A stretch of 64,000 bases of DNA from Pectinophora gossypiella (GCF_024362695.1 NC_065420.1:1830501-1894500), one strand, 5' to 3'; positions 55,101-61,927 are shown, numbered from the stretch's first letter. The notes: generated by a model not told the origin, from the letters alone. Made by a program: numbers and translations.

Positions 55101-55867
55101 AAGGTTTTTGGTCTGAGTGCAGGCTTTTACTATTCTTAAATCATTCTAAAATTGACCTAATGCGTATTTTTCAATAATGGAACAGCAAATTTTCTGCGAA
55201 TAGACGTTACTGACTATTGGGAAAACAGTTTTCTTGATTAGAATTATAACTTAAGAAGAAGCTGTTTAATCCTATTCATATTGTGTATTGAGGTCGTTTA
55301 TGTTTTTATAAAGCTTTAATTAATTAAATTGAATGAATTAGAAAGCTCTTAGCCAGTAGTGGGACTCAACAGGCAATATATATAAATATGAATCTATTTA
55401 TAACAATAGGAAAAAAATATATAATTCAAGATTTGAGAAGTTTCACTATTTTTGTTATTAATTCCAGAAACATCGATCAACAAAACGACGATCTTCTAGA
55501 AAAGCAAATAGAAGAAAAAGAAAAGATACTAGCAAAAATGCTAAATTTGGAGTCTCTAAGCATCTCACAAAAAGTCGAAGAAGACAACAGGGACCATGGC
55601 GATGTTATTGAAACTTACAACAAGCAAAACTTAGACGAAAAACCGGTAATTGTGAAAAATAAGGAACAACAAAAACCGGTAAACAACAAAGATGTCATAA
55701 AAAAAGACAATTCAGCTGACTTGATTCCTAAAATTGTGAAATTGCCGAACAATTGGAATTTGGAAAATATTGAAGTACAATTAGATATACAGTCGAATGG
55801 TATTAGAAATGCAAAGAATTTAATTTCACCAGACGACAATTTGGATGGTGATTGGGAAATAATCTGA
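28198..55867 (+). CDS. TECPR2: TECPR2-like protein: WD40 domain plus C-terminal LIR, no tectonin repeats
   Basis: Nine exons: 28198-28422, 30646-30809, 31846-31969, 39886-40049, 41807-41942, 43125-43324, 44773-44876, 54570-55062, 55468-55867. All junctions are GT-AG and in phase, giving 669 aa. Exons 1-7 align throughout with the N-terminal WD40 region of TECPR2; examples are ILNLIPPRIQNG, ITAIEWSKNGMRLFSGD and CARPGLRLWRADKSGDV. Exon 8 adds a new segment with a charged helix (SSETEELRRIKSEEIERKF). Exon 9 is charged, with another coiled coil (EKQIEEKEKILAKML), and ends in DGDWEII. Vertebrate TECPR2 ends in the same kind of W-x-x-I LC3-interacting motif and acts with LC3/GABARAP and COPII/HOPS in ER export and autophagy. 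The ~1,400-aa vertebrate protein has tectonin repeats that I do not find here. Weakest join: the 9.7-kb intron 7, where further exons could hide. HPS5 is related but fits less well. Confidence 0.9.
29285..29440 (-). repeat. Repeat A fragment in TECPR2 intron 1
   Basis: Reverse complement of the end of repeat A (AACTCACGCCCGTAATCC, AAGTAATCAAAGACAACTTG), with a CATA-rich tail at 29285. Compare 43762-43988 and 48588-48836. Confidence 0.55.
30290..30520 (+). repeat. LINE 3' UTR copy with GAT-rich tail
   Basis: Ends CACCGACAAGAGTGTGGCTC ... TTAATGATGATGAA; the same end is seen at 43058-43097 and the coding part just upstream of such an end at 31150-31445. Confidence 0.5.
31150..31445 (+). pseudogene. 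Second LINE family: ORF2 C-terminal fragment
   Basis: Encodes GNMIGHLIRHDSF, GKSGRGRPRRIFMKQIKEK and DLAGRKEEWQ, then ACCGACAAGAGCGCAGCTCT. Typical of LINE ORF2 ends; 5'-truncated, in TECPR2 intron 2. Confidence 0.65.
31690..31843 (+). repeat. Repeat family E copy forming the TECPR2 exon 3 acceptor
   Basis: TTCTTGATTAAAATTCATAA, TGTCTTTATTTAGTAAT and the terminal ACCCAATTCC match the copies at 10262, 16213 and 50694. The exon 3 acceptor AG is at 31844-31845, so the pyrimidine-rich and branch-point region is repeat-derived. Confidence 0.7.
32225..32880 (-). pseudogene. LINE fragments in TECPR2 intron 3
   Basis: 32225-32290 and 32715-32880 are reverse pieces of the 14705-15075 LINE (CTTTCGTAATCCTATTATCC). 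They flank ~420 bp with a family K scrap at 32320-32370. Confidence 0.45.
32936..33011 (+). repeat. tRNA-like unit with pol III-type terminator
   Basis: A 7-bp acceptor stem GACTCGG / CTGAGTC closes a cloverleaf-length unit with box-B-like GGTTCAACTCC and a following run of eight T (33014-33021). The anticodon and T arms do not fold cleanly, so I read it as a SINE head, not a working tRNA gene. A SINE body in the opposite strand follows at 33024. Confidence 0.45.
33024..33236 (-). repeat. tRNA-derived SINE (S1) body fragment
   Basis: CATCAACCCTGGTGTCAGGG, GAGCCGCCAAAGGCCCCTGA and the core; no tRNA head of its own family. Confidence 0.6.
33251..33760 (-). repeat. Repeat family N, interrupted by a hAT-like MITE
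   Basis: Matches 53405-53590 and parts of 48040-48110 and 10800-10860 (TTCATCTTGCGATGGAT-type, TAGTCGTGAGCTTAT-type sequence). Box-B-like GGGGTTCGAAAC at 33448 suggests a tRNA-headed SINE. Confidence 0.45.
33486..33683. mobile_element. hAT-like MITE with 8-bp TSD
   Basis: Ends CAGTGGCGGCCCTAG ... CTAGGCCCGTCACTG; CAAGCCGG flanks both sides (33478-33485, 33684-33691). An 8-bp duplication and CAGTG tips fit the hAT superfamily. 198 bp, non-coding. Confidence 0.75.
34009..34725 (-). repeat. 3' LTR
   Basis: In element orientation it begins TGTGGCGATTTCAC and ends CGCTAAAT. It contains GCAATAAACG, a poly(A) signal, and a GC-rich run near 34300-34380. Outer bases 34724-34725 may belong to the PPT side. 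Confidence 0.88.
34726..34740 (-). promoter_or_regulatory. Polypurine tract
   Basis: Element strand reads TGGAGGGGGGTGA directly before the 3' LTR, the expected second-strand primer. Confidence 0.7.
34746..37856 (-). CDS. pol: Retrotransposon Pol: PR-RT-RNaseH-IN
   Basis: 1036 aa without interruption. Protease motif DTGS at residues 27-30; reverse transcriptase with YLDD at 326-329; RNase H with Asp479, Glu520 and Asp545; integrase zinc finger His668, His672, Cys702, Cys705; integrase core Asp734, Asp793 and Glu829 (spacing D,D35E). It processes Gag-Pol, copies RNA to DNA and integrates it. The order PR-RT-RH-IN is that of Ty3/gypsy. Its ATG overlaps the gag stop by one base (TAATG), so translation may need reinitiation. 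All catalytic residues are present, so the copy could be active. Confidence 0.95.
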   Translation of the reverse strand: MAADDCPGTGRLFVTDQRTKMQFLVDTGSDLCVFPRSALKERRHKTNYELCAANGSTIHTYGYAHLVLNIGLRRDFAWRFIVADVTKAIIGVDFLSHYNLIVDVRNQRLIDSNTTVATPGLLAKFSDNVSSVKVISGNTTYHNILAKFPDITRPSGIQRTPTHSTQHHIRTTPGPPVSCTPRRLAPDKLKIAKAEFEAMLQSGTCRPSESPWSSPLHLAPKKDNGWRPCGDYRMLNARTVPDKYPIRHIHDFSHSLAGCTVFSTIDLVKAYNQIPVNTNDIQKTAITTPFGLYEFPFMTFGLRNAGQTFQRFVDEMLRGLDFTYAYLDDFLIFSRDQETHEQHLRQVFTRLQEYGMVINTAKCVFGVPTVTFLGYTISAEGTKPLTSKVAAIQDFPTPKTVRELRRFLGMVNFYRRFIPDAAKHQAPLNELLTGSVKGSHPVNFTSWEHEAFQACKDGLSQAAMLAHPECDSKLALVTDASDKGIGAVLQQLKGKDWQPLAFFSRKLGPSQQKYSAYDRELLAIYESVKYFRHMLEARDFVIYTDHKPLTFSFHTRKDNCSPRQFRHFDLISQFTTDIRHISGKDNVVADTLSRVDEITQPVNLENLAISQREDCELKELLESNCSSLHLRKVRLPGTHVELYCDVQESVPRPFVTKEFRRQVFKSLHTLSHPGSNATARLVAERYVWPGVRKDCREWVRTCLACQRSKINRHVHSKLGNFKLPQARFSFIHIDLVGPLPLSQGYRYCLTAVDRFTRWPEAIPLTDMTAETVAKALLSGWISRFGCPTDIVSDRGRQFESSLFKYLSQMVGFQHRRTTAYHPACNGLVERFHRQLKAAIVCHASESWVETLPLVLLGIRSSFKEDLKASSAELLYGEPLRLPGEFFSSQPMDTIDVTDYLSRLRQFVRELKPTPGSRHDNNRSTFVFKDLSTASHVFLRDDTVGGSLKPAYSGPHEVVERGSKVLKIMVKGNKVTVSIDRIKPAYILCTTDTETDTPYIPHTHSYTHTDTQPSNTEENIIRTRSGRRVRFPDYYRP
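37856..38731 (-). CDS. gag: Retrotransposon Gag
   Basis: 291 aa from an ATG 25 bases after the 5' LTR. The central part (GVRVPPFYPQKPSLWFAQLE ... RLKTELIKRLS) is the capsid-like region usual for this clade. The C terminus carries an Arg/Ser-rich stretch and one zinc knuckle CFYH...CVKPC of the CX2HX9CX3C type, which replaces the usual CCHC. It would form the particle and bind RNA. It ends with TAA overlapping the pol ATG. Confidence 0.92.
   Translation of the reverse strand: MSEPRRSADTDAAGGSADGRFFECEQRTSGEVNRVGVRVPPFYPQKPSLWFAQLESQFVLANITTESTKFHYTLGSLDPLYAAEVEDIVADPDMTNKYTRLKTELIKRLSASREKKVMQLLTREELGDRKPSQFLRHLKQLAGPEVPEGFMRTIWASRLPTSVQSIIASQVKKPLDEVAELADTIIDVVQPTPQVASTSRASTSDDSSASMSGQIAELTRLVCSLQTKVDRLSRPSDRSSSRSRNRRRSSSTRSQSNYRKHPVCFYHSKYGPKAHRCVKPCDYAGNDRGSR
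38735..38755 (-). promoter_or_regulatory. Primer binding site (tRNA-Trp type)
   Basis: TGGTGACCACCGAAC directly follows the 5' LTR. Insect tRNA-Trp 3' ends complement TGGTGACCCCGACG, so this fits with one extra A. Confidence 0.65.
38756..39472 (-). repeat. 5' LTR
   Basis: Same sequence as 34009-34725 by eye. Drives the element transcript toward lower coordinates. Confidence 0.88.
39575..39830 (-). pseudogene. Non-LTR retrotransposon ORF C-terminal fragment
   Basis: Minus-strand frame STYDFVPFAVETAGTWGSEA ... KRFIREVGKRL ... AQHISLAIQRGNAASVMGTF, a well-known end of arthropod LINE ORF2 proteins. 5'-truncated; ends ~55 bp before TECPR2 exon 4. Confidence 0.7.
40072..40457 (-). repeat. tRNA-derived SINE (S1) with terminal hairpin
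   Basis: Full SINE ending in a tRNA head (GGGATTCGAACGCGG). At its left edge 40072-40093 and 40099-40120 form a 22-bp perfect inverted repeat (ACCCACACGATAAGAAGA). It starts 22 bp after the TECPR2 exon 4 donor. Confidence 0.75.
40716..41155. repeat. Tandem repeat, ~165-bp unit, three copies
   Basis: GAAGAT(G/A)TCGGTCCTCAAG at 40716 and 40888 and a shortened unit at 41050, each followed by GATTGATGAAAGA and GAAGGGTGTAACAGG. A diverged scrap lies near 49020-49100. In TECPR2 intron 4. Confidence 0.8.
41249..41462 (-). other. GC-richer open frame, probable transposon fragment
   Basis: Minus-strand frame ending YKEAQKSSAWI (RSTRSRVDAKASHRSLRTF inside), preceded by a T-run on the plus strand. It looks like a coding remnant of a mobile element. 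Family not recognised. Confidence 0.3.
41962..42263 (+). repeat. SINE with tRNA-like plus 5S rRNA-like head, copy 1
   Basis: GGTGGCGCAGCGGTAAACGC (tRNA box-A-like), then GAAGTTAAGCAACTTTCGC and GGATGGGTGACCAC (5S rRNA box A and box C-like), then the core CGTGCTTCGGAAGGCACGTT shared with the tRNA SINEs, and a GATGATGATG tail. Perfect 13-bp target duplication TGAATACAATAGA (41949-41961, 42264-42276). Sits 19 bp after the TECPR2 exon 5 donor. Confidence 0.88.
42290..42560. repeat. SINE end fragments
   Basis: 42290-42347 is the reverse S2 tail (CCCACTACTAGGCACAGGCC). 42475-42535 resembles 23140-23200 (TTAGCCTATACGATCCCACT). No gene. Confidence 0.5.
42862..42945. repeat. Repeat family G, copy 2
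   Basis: CACTAAATGTCAAATATGTT and GCGACAGGGTTCCAAAGG. Confidence 0.5.
43058..43097 (+). repeat. LINE tail next to TECPR2 exon 6
   Basis: CACCGACAAGAGCGTGGCTC then TTGATGATGATGAA; ends 27 bases before the exon 6 acceptor AG. Confidence 0.55.
43332..44155. mobile_element. DNA transposon with ~95-bp TIRs, nested insertion
   Basis: TIR tip TGTCGCAGTCGGATTGTATA at the left and its complement at the right, with TATT on both sides (43328-43331, 44156-44159). The interior has short open stretches but no intact transposase, and is interrupted by repeat A at 43762-43988. It starts 7 bases into TECPR2 intron 6. Confidence 0.78.
43762..43988 (+). repeat. Repeat A, copy nested in the TIR element
   Basis: CGTTCAGCTGCTTGTCTTCC ... 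TTACGGGCGTGAGTTTATG with a TATG-like tail. Near-identical to 48588-48836. Confidence 0.75.
44262..44580 (+). repeat. tRNA-derived SINE, TECPR2 intron 6
   Basis: Head GGCCTCCATGGTCCAGTAGT, box B GGGTTCGAATCCC, core and S2 tail (AGTGGGACGTGTATAGG). Confidence 0.8.
45172..45495 (-). repeat. tRNA-derived SINE (S1), full length
   Basis: Reverse copy from CTTCTATCGTGTGG to the head complement GGTCCAGTGGTTGAGCGTTG. TECPR2 intron 7. Confidence 0.8.
45753..45916. mobile_element. Palindromic MITE family J
   Basis: GGGGCCTGTTTAATAAAACT and its complement close a 164-bp element; AACTTACAATTGTAAATTAC continues the stem. It abuts MITE B without spacer. Confidence 0.75.
45917..46074. mobile_element. Palindromic MITE family B, copy 2
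   Basis: GGGGTTAAAAAGGCCACATC ... GTGGCTTTTTTAACCTCCC with ATTTGACATTTGCAC / GAATGTCAAATAGC inner arms. Confidence 0.8.
46545..46640. repeat. Repeat family G, copy 3
   Basis: TACCATGTCACATTAACTTT and GCGACAGGGTTCTAAAAG. A family D palindrome follows at 46853-46922. Confidence 0.5.
47064..47711. mobile_element. MITE family B copy split by a ~480-bp insertion
   Basis: Left end GGGAGGTTAAAAATGCCACA at 47072; the arm resumes at 47582 and closes with GATGTGGCATTTTTAGCTCC. The insert (47099-47581) contains a reverse S2 SINE (47128-47340). Confidence 0.6.
48588..48836 (+). repeat. Repeat A, full copy with (TATG) tail
   Basis: CGTTCAGCTGCTTGTCTTCC ... GGCGTGAGTTTATGTATGTG, then GTATG repeats to 48836. 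The tail matches the end of the LINE at 14705-15075. Confidence 0.75.
49379..50005. mobile_element. TIR element carrying a GC-rich open frame
   Basis: ACACGATAGATGGCGTTGTT near the left end and AACAACGCCATCTATCGTGT near the right. Inside, 49628-49790 is an open frame beginning MRMLNGLAQDNPDVDLYS whose composition differs from its AT-rich surroundings. The frame is not recognised. Confidence 0.55.
50085..50235 (-). repeat. Repeat family I, reverse copy
   Basis: AACCTGTATTGGGCTGGTTT and GACCTGTCAAATTTTCAGGT; compare 23430-23600. Confidence 0.55.
50694..50934 (+). repeat. Repeat family E, copy 4
   Basis: TTTCCAACTAGTCAAATCTG ... TGTCTTTATTTAGTA; the 5S-headed SINE is inserted at its end. Confidence 0.6.
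50935..51226 (+). repeat. SINE with tRNA-like plus 5S rRNA-like head, copy 2
   Basis: Same layout as 41962-42263 (AAGCAACTTTCGC, GGATGGGTGACCAC, core, GATGATGATG tail); lacks five bases in the 5S box A. Perfect 12-bp duplication AAGGTACTAGCC (50923-50934, 51227-51238). Confidence 0.88.
51240..52832. other. TECPR2 intron 7, mostly unique AT-rich DNA
   Basis: 52110-52250 is a degraded MITE F piece (GAAATTCCACTTGATATCAA). The rest shows no gene or repeat that I can pair in this window. Confidence 0.45.
52833..53197. mobile_element. MITE with AGAGCCTGACT termini
   Basis: AGAGCCTGACTAAAATAAA at the left, TTTATTCTAGTCAGGCTCT at the right; 365 bp, non-coding. Confidence 0.65.
53405..54030. repeat. 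Cluster of repeats N, M and degraded MITE B
   Basis: 53405-53590 family N (TAGTTCATCTTGCGATGGAT), 53640-53870 family M in reverse (GTTCTATACGTAGTATTATT), 53908-54030 MITE B (GACATTTGTTTGACATGACG, TGCGCAAATGTCAAATT). No gene. Confidence 0.5.
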
Positions 55868-57180
55868 TGTCGATTAAATTTAGCACCATAAAAAATATAA
55901 AACACACAAAGAGGTTATTTGCAATTAATAACTTGTAATGTTTGTTTAGGATAATCTAATCTAAAAATACATCACAACTGCTGGAAAGTTACTGACAAAG
56001 TATAAGTATACTAAACCATAATTATATTTCACGAAATGTATTTTGGTGGCGGTGTAACAATTTTACTGCCTATATAAAATGCATTTAATATAATGTGCTG
56101 TAAAATACCATAATGAGAAAGATATTCTTTCGAGATTTTCCCGCCATTTTCGTACTAGAGTTGTCCTGTTTTTATTATTTTTTTAGTAAACATCCCGGTT
56201 TTATTGCTTATTCTAAAAATAAGTAACTTTTCAGTATTGGTATATAAAACACGTATCTAAATAAGCGATGAAGAACAATGCATTTACTCGAGGCTTTGAT
56301 TAAAGCTTTTAGATGTAAAATTATAAGACAGCTGAATAGTTATAATTTAAATAACTACGTATATATTTTATATACTGTGTCCTTCATGTTAGATATAAGT
56401 ATTTGTATATATCGGTGTTGAACGTACGACTTTTATTTTGTCGTTTTATAATTTTAGTTTGGATTTGACTTATTACGGTTAGGTCTAATATGAATTTCTT
56501 ATACATATTTCCCTGTTTTATATACGTATATTTTTTTATTTCGTTATATTTTACCGAATTATATTGTTTTAAATTGAAACGTAAACTGCTCTCATGACTT
56601 ACTTGTTGATCAACTTTTTTTCGTTTGTTTTACCGCCTTTAAATGTAGGTGGTTAGATAGTGTATTTTAAAATTTATTTTCATATATTTTTGTTTGTATA
56701 TTACGTCGTTTCGTTACTAATTTTATTTCTGTTACTTTTAATCTTTACACCTCCTGAATGAACTTTGTCTAATTTGAGTTTTTACGTAGATAATTAAAAA
56801 GTGTAGAATTATCACTATAACTTCACCTAGATACAAGACAACACAGTTAATATTATTCACAATTGCTCAGCGAATAGCTATTTTGACTGCATAGGTAGCT
56901 GGAAATATATAATAAAAAAGATATGTGCATATTATGAATTATAATATAACTTAGGATTTCGCTCGACGCACATTGATTTTCATTATTGAATGAGATGAGT
57001 ACTATGAGTAGTATTATATTTATTATTCATTTCAAAAATCATTATTCTTTACTTTTAAAAACTTTATTTAACAACTTGGCAAGAAAGAATAGAAAGTGGA
57101 CGTTATGAGAATTATAATTGGTCGATGGTCTGGTATTATGTAAGTGTTGCCATTTAGGTTGGAACTTTCTACTGATCTTG
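55868..57180 (+). other. Downstream of TECPR2: probable 3' UTR, then unique DNA
   Basis: AT-rich, no open frame of note. No canonical AATAAA lies close to the stop, so the 3' end is not fixed. Confidence 0.4.
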
Positions 57181-57186
57181 CCAAAC

Positions 57187-57345
57187 TGGGGGGTTAAAAA
57201 GCCACATCGAAGTAATTCATCTAAAAAAGAAATGCAATTTGACATTTGCGCATATAAAAATAAGTGCGCATTGCAAACAAATGTCAAATAGCAGGTAGTT
57301 TTTTTAGATGCATTGCCTCGATGTGGCCTTTATAATAACCCCCCT
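57187..57345. mobile_element. Palindromic MITE family B, copy
   Basis: GGGGGGTTAAAAAGCCACAT ... GATGTGGCCTTTATAATAAC with the GACATTTGCGC arms. Confidence 0.75.
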
Positions 57346-57444
57346 GATATAAAAGTGTTATCAAGAACCAGCATCAATCACAACACTCGTAAGTCTTTTG
57401 TAGTATACTGTTTCCATGAATGTGTCATTTTTCTTTATAACAGT

Positions 57445-57890
57445 CATGGTATAAGAAAACCAGGTATGCTCAAAAGTGACAGCTAACATTTGAAGGATAA
57501 CTCAGCTGACGTCATCCCACTCTACGATGCCATTTCGTAAAAAATAAATTACCCACGGCCAATGTTTTTATATTTACTTTGCAAGGAAATTATGAACTTT
57601 AGTAAAATGGTTACTTACAGTTATAAAGATTTTCATATATGTGACAAGTAATAGTAATTAAATACATAGTCAGTAATTCACCTAATTTTCAGTAATAAAA
57701 TTGACATCTTTGGAATGTTGGAGATAAGATATCAATTTAATGGTAACACTTACGTCATCCGTTAAATTAATGACAGGCTTAAAAGGCTACTAGGCCAGAG
57801 CCGTTAAACCCTTTCCAAAAAAAAAAAAACAAAGGGCTAGCAATGGCGGCTTGTTATAGGATTGAGCATACCTGGTTTTCTTATACCATG
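57445..57890. mobile_element. hAT-like MITE, 29-bp TIRs, 8-bp TSD
   Basis: CATGGTATAAGAAAACCAGG opens and its complement closes the 446-bp element; ATAACAGT flanks both sides (57437-57444, 57891-57898). Confidence 0.8.
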
Positions 57891-57898
57891 ATAACAGT

Positions 57899-59220
57899 AA
57901 CATTTTAGTCAATTGTCAATAGAGATACCTACACTTGTTATGTGTGATATTGCAGAACCCGTATTGATCACTTTAGTACAATAAGGTTTAGACTTTCACA
58001 ACTAGTTAGTACTTATATGATTCCTAGATTTTTTACACCCCTACACGCTGAATACGTTATAAATAAATGCAGTTTATTTAATTCATGCTAAGTACATGTC
58101 TCCTCCTTTCTTTGGGCCAATGTAGCTCATGGACCGTAGAAATAGGCTGGACTATTTTGCACTCTAGACAAATGAGATATTTTTTACGACACGTCAAAAC
58201 GAAATTTTTCTATTGAATTCGTATGGAAAACCTATCCAGGTAACGTCATCATAAAAACGGTCAAAACTCATTGTTATTTAATTCGTAATTAAAATTTGGA
58301 TTTTAGTCAAAAATAATACATAATTAAAATATTTTTTTGATCGTCTTAGTCTGGCTTCTATTTACCTTTCACCCAGTCAAATACAATCTAACACTGAGTG
58401 TTATTTCGTTACTTTTTCGGACAAATATTACTATATAGATTCGCGTAGGTCTGTAATGGGCCATGTTGTCCTATCGGGAAGAGGAGACATCACGGTATTC
58501 TTGTATACCTCAGAATAAGTATGGAGTGCCATTGACGAGAACAAGGAAAGCGAACGTGCAGCATTTAAATATAGATCTTATGCCCTGAACCTGTGTTAAT
58601 TAATCATAGAACTTGTAATATAAACATGGAAGCATTCTTGTGGTTCAAAAGTGACGCAACGAAAATCGTACCGCGGGGGGCGGGACTTCAAAATCATACC
58701 GTCATATAAATGCCTGGCTTTAATTGCTGTGGTATGAATGTATAAATCGGCACGCGGTTTTTGTCACTTACCGGTACGTCGACGAAACAGCACAGATTAA
58801 ATAGCGATATAAAATCAAAAACTTTAACGTGTTCTTTTTATTTTCGTGTATAATTATATTGTGCTACTGTGACTGTGTTGTTTGTGTGAGTTTAGGCGTC
58901 AATAATCACATATATTTGTTGTATACATTCGTGGGGTTATAGTCTAACCTAACCTATATGTCTGTAACTTGTTGTGGATACTTAACAAATAAATAATCAA
59001 CTGCACCGACTATCCAGAGACTGCATCCATGTTTATTTTTGTTCGCAGTTCATAATATGTAATGAGCTCAAAGACGATGTTTAAAACAAAAGACAGTGAC
59101 AGAACACAGCTAAAGTGAAACTTAGCCACGCCTTCTAGGAATGAGTAATAAATAATATGAATAATTAAAACACATAAACCGCGTAAACTTAAAACAATGT
59201 ATAAATAATATGAATGATAT
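57899..59220. other. No gene seen
   Basis: Unique AT-rich DNA with a partial family-E-like stretch around 58190-58400. Two CTAAC units near 58945 are too few to be a telomeric array. Confidence 0.4.
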
Positions 59221-59223
59221 ATT

Positions 59224-59448
59224 TTTTCGGCGGATAAGAAAATGACAGGTATAACTTAAAATTAGGAGGTGTCTGCAGGAATCCGGGTCAGTATGCATTT
59301 ATAATTCGTTCTTTCTTCATCGCAGAACACAGACTAGACAAGGGCGAACTATATTTGATATAATATACTCATATAATGGTGCTAATTCCTGTAAATACCA
59401 TCTAATTTTATTTTAAGTTATATCTGTCATTTTCTTATCCGCCGAAAA
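59224..59448. mobile_element. MITE with CGGCGGATAAGAAAATGACA termini
   Basis: About 40-bp inverted ends (CAGGTATAACTTAAAATTAG / TTAAGTTATATCTGTCATTT). A half copy is at 25808-25880. Confidence 0.7.
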
Positions 59449-59820
59449 GGAAAGGGACGGGTAATCGACAAGCATAAAATTTATGGAACACACGTCAATT
59501 TTAAGCACAAATCTAAACCAACCGTCTAAAAATTTTACGTCCGTCAATAATCCGACACAGTTAAGTAGACAGCACGTCAAACGGATTGCATACCAGCGAC
59601 GTACCTTTTGATTCGCCCGGGTTATTCATTCATTTACTCACATTCTTCCTAAAATTAAGAGCTAATAATTATATTATAAGAGTCGCAGTCTCTCATAAGT
59701 TGGAGATATATTAAAAATGCGAAATAAGTATACACAAAAAGGAGTGCAATACAAAAGGCGTTCTGGCTCTGCAGCTATTTCTCCCAGGCATCAAATTACT
59801 ATTATACATTAGTATTACCA

Positions 59821-59943
59821 GGGGGGGTTAAAATGGCCACAAAGCAATTCATCTATGAAAGCAATATTGCAATTTGACATTTGCGCATTTAAAAGTAAGT
59901 GCGCAATGCAAACAAATGTGGTGACGTGGCCATTTTAACCCCC
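59821..59943. mobile_element. Palindromic MITE family B, internally deleted
   Basis: GGGGGGTTAAAATGGCCAC ... GTGGCCATTTTAACCCCCC; the right inner arm is shortened. Confidence 0.75.
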
Positions 59944-61350
59944 CAGATTTAAGACGCAGGATGTTATAACATGAAAATATGAGTGTTTTTGTTTTGTCAC
60001 TGCCATTGTTTAAGGTGAGCATTTCATTACGATTGCTGCACAGGTCACCTAGGGTTACCCAATGCAAGAATAAAGTTTGTGATATTTTTGTGTGCTGTAT
60101 TTTACAACTCGCTTAATAAAGTGTTTGAAAATACTTTTGTTTTAATTTTAATGTGGTGGTGGTGTGGTTCGAGCCTTCGAGGCTTTCGACCCCTAACGAT
60201 GCAAGTGACGCGTACTGACTTGACCATAGTCGTGAAATTCCTATGAACATGGCTATTTATAACAAAATGGTATTGGAATAAAAAGCAGGAATACACATAC
60301 AAACTTTATTTGGATAACGCTACGAAGAGATGTATAAAGGAACTGTCGCATCATATAATACTAAACCAAATAGCAACAAACAAAATACGTTTTTTGTTTT
60401 GTTACTTTACAAACCAGGGACTACTGAACTTCTCGTGTTAGTTCTCATACATGCTATGATACCATTACAATACACGATATGACAGCCGAAAGGTAAAATT
60501 ACCTTTACGCCAATATTAATTTTGGTATGGAAACACAGATATTCGCGCCTGACTAGAAATAGCCACCCGGTCAAGTCACCGATGCGAACGCTCCTGTTAA
60601 CACTACGTCTACAATAAATAAACTAATGAAACAAAAATACAAGTAAAAATAACGATTTGGTCCACAGACACTAGCTGCCTAATCTTAAAGTCGTTTACTT
60701 CAACAAGAAATAATTTTAAAGTTTATTATTTATTGGTCGACAAAAAAAAAGTAAAACTGAATACAGTTGGCAACAATTATCAAATTAGGTATTTTATTGG
60801 CAACATTTGCATGATTTTATTAGTTTTCCAAGAGAATAATTAAATTATGCCGTGAATAAATAAATTGTAATAATAATTAATACAACTCAGTGTTGCCAAC
60901 CATACGTAGTTCATAGATAATGGTAAATGGTAACAAAGTTGTGATTAATTATCAAAATCAGCCGACATAAAGCTAAACAAGACCTACAAGTTTTTGTGTA
61001 ATCTAAATCATGTAATTTTAAGAGCTGTTTTGAACATACCAACAGAAAATAATTAAATTGCGATAAAAGTGGATAAAAAAAAATAAAGAAGGGGTAATTT
61101 AATTTAAAAAAATATATAGTTTTTACTCATAATTCAAAAGCAAAATGTACACTTTGAAAACTTTTTAACTTTACATGATTTAGACAGCACACATTAAAAT
61201 CATTAAAAATCACATACGGGTAGCTCAGAAGCTTAATTATTAGGAATATTAAGTACTATATACTAAGCTAGATAATAATTTGGTCATAGAGTAAATGCAA
61301 TTTTCCGATGAAAGGTTCTCCACGTTACGATGAGATTTTGTTAAAATCAA
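59944..61350. other. No gene seen
   Basis: Unique AT-rich DNA. The short frames at 59849-60067 and 60102-60302 overlap a MITE and a low-complexity GT run. Confidence 0.4.
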
Positions 61351-61506
61351 ACAGGGGCTTAAAACGACCACATCGGAGAAATTCATCTAAAAAACCAAAA
61401 TTGCTATTTGACATTTGTTTGCTTTGCGCACTTTTAAAATATGCGCAATGTCAAATTGCAATATTGCTTTTATAGATGAATTGCTTCGATGTGGCCATTT
61501 AACCCC
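61351..61506. mobile_element. Palindromic MITE family B, copy
   Basis: AAACGACCACATCGGAGAAA ... TGAATTGCTTCGATGTGGCC with GACATTTGTTTGC / GCGCAATGTCAAATTG arms. Confidence 0.75.
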
Positions 61507-61733
61507 TTCAGATCACTTGTTTTTAGTGAGATTATTTTGTTGAATAGATATTTTCCTTAATCATACAATTTTTAGGAAATGTCAAAACGAAACTTTGATA
61601 ATAGAAGATAATGAATAAAAGCGGTCAACAATCGTGCTCATTGTTACTTAAATAAAAAAAAAATCGAAAATAAACCAGGAAAAGAAATGAGATTGACTTT
61701 TAACTACCTTAGCCTGGCTTCTATTTCTAGATT

Positions 61734-61927
61734 TTAACACGTTCACTGTGTAAATGAAAATTGGACATCAACCCCTCATGTGCAATATTATTTTTAGATA
61801 AACATATTGGAATTTATGTACATAGACACACTATGGCAAGAAAAAATGTGCCCCATATGTGGGGCACGCACTTATAAGTTTCAAATTCATTGCCTCATAT
61901 GTGGTTCATACACAGTGAACGTGTTAA
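61734..61927. mobile_element. piggyBac-like MITE flanked by TTAA
   Basis: TTAACACGTTCACTGTGTA and TACACAGTGAACGTGTTAA close the element, which suggests the TTAA target of piggyBac elements. A central 8-bp hairpin GTGCCCCA TATG TGGGGCAC lies at 61848-61867. Confidence 0.75.

Noticed and set aside
58940..58960. Telomeric (TTAGG)n array
   Set aside because: Only two CTAAC units here and near 63087; no array.
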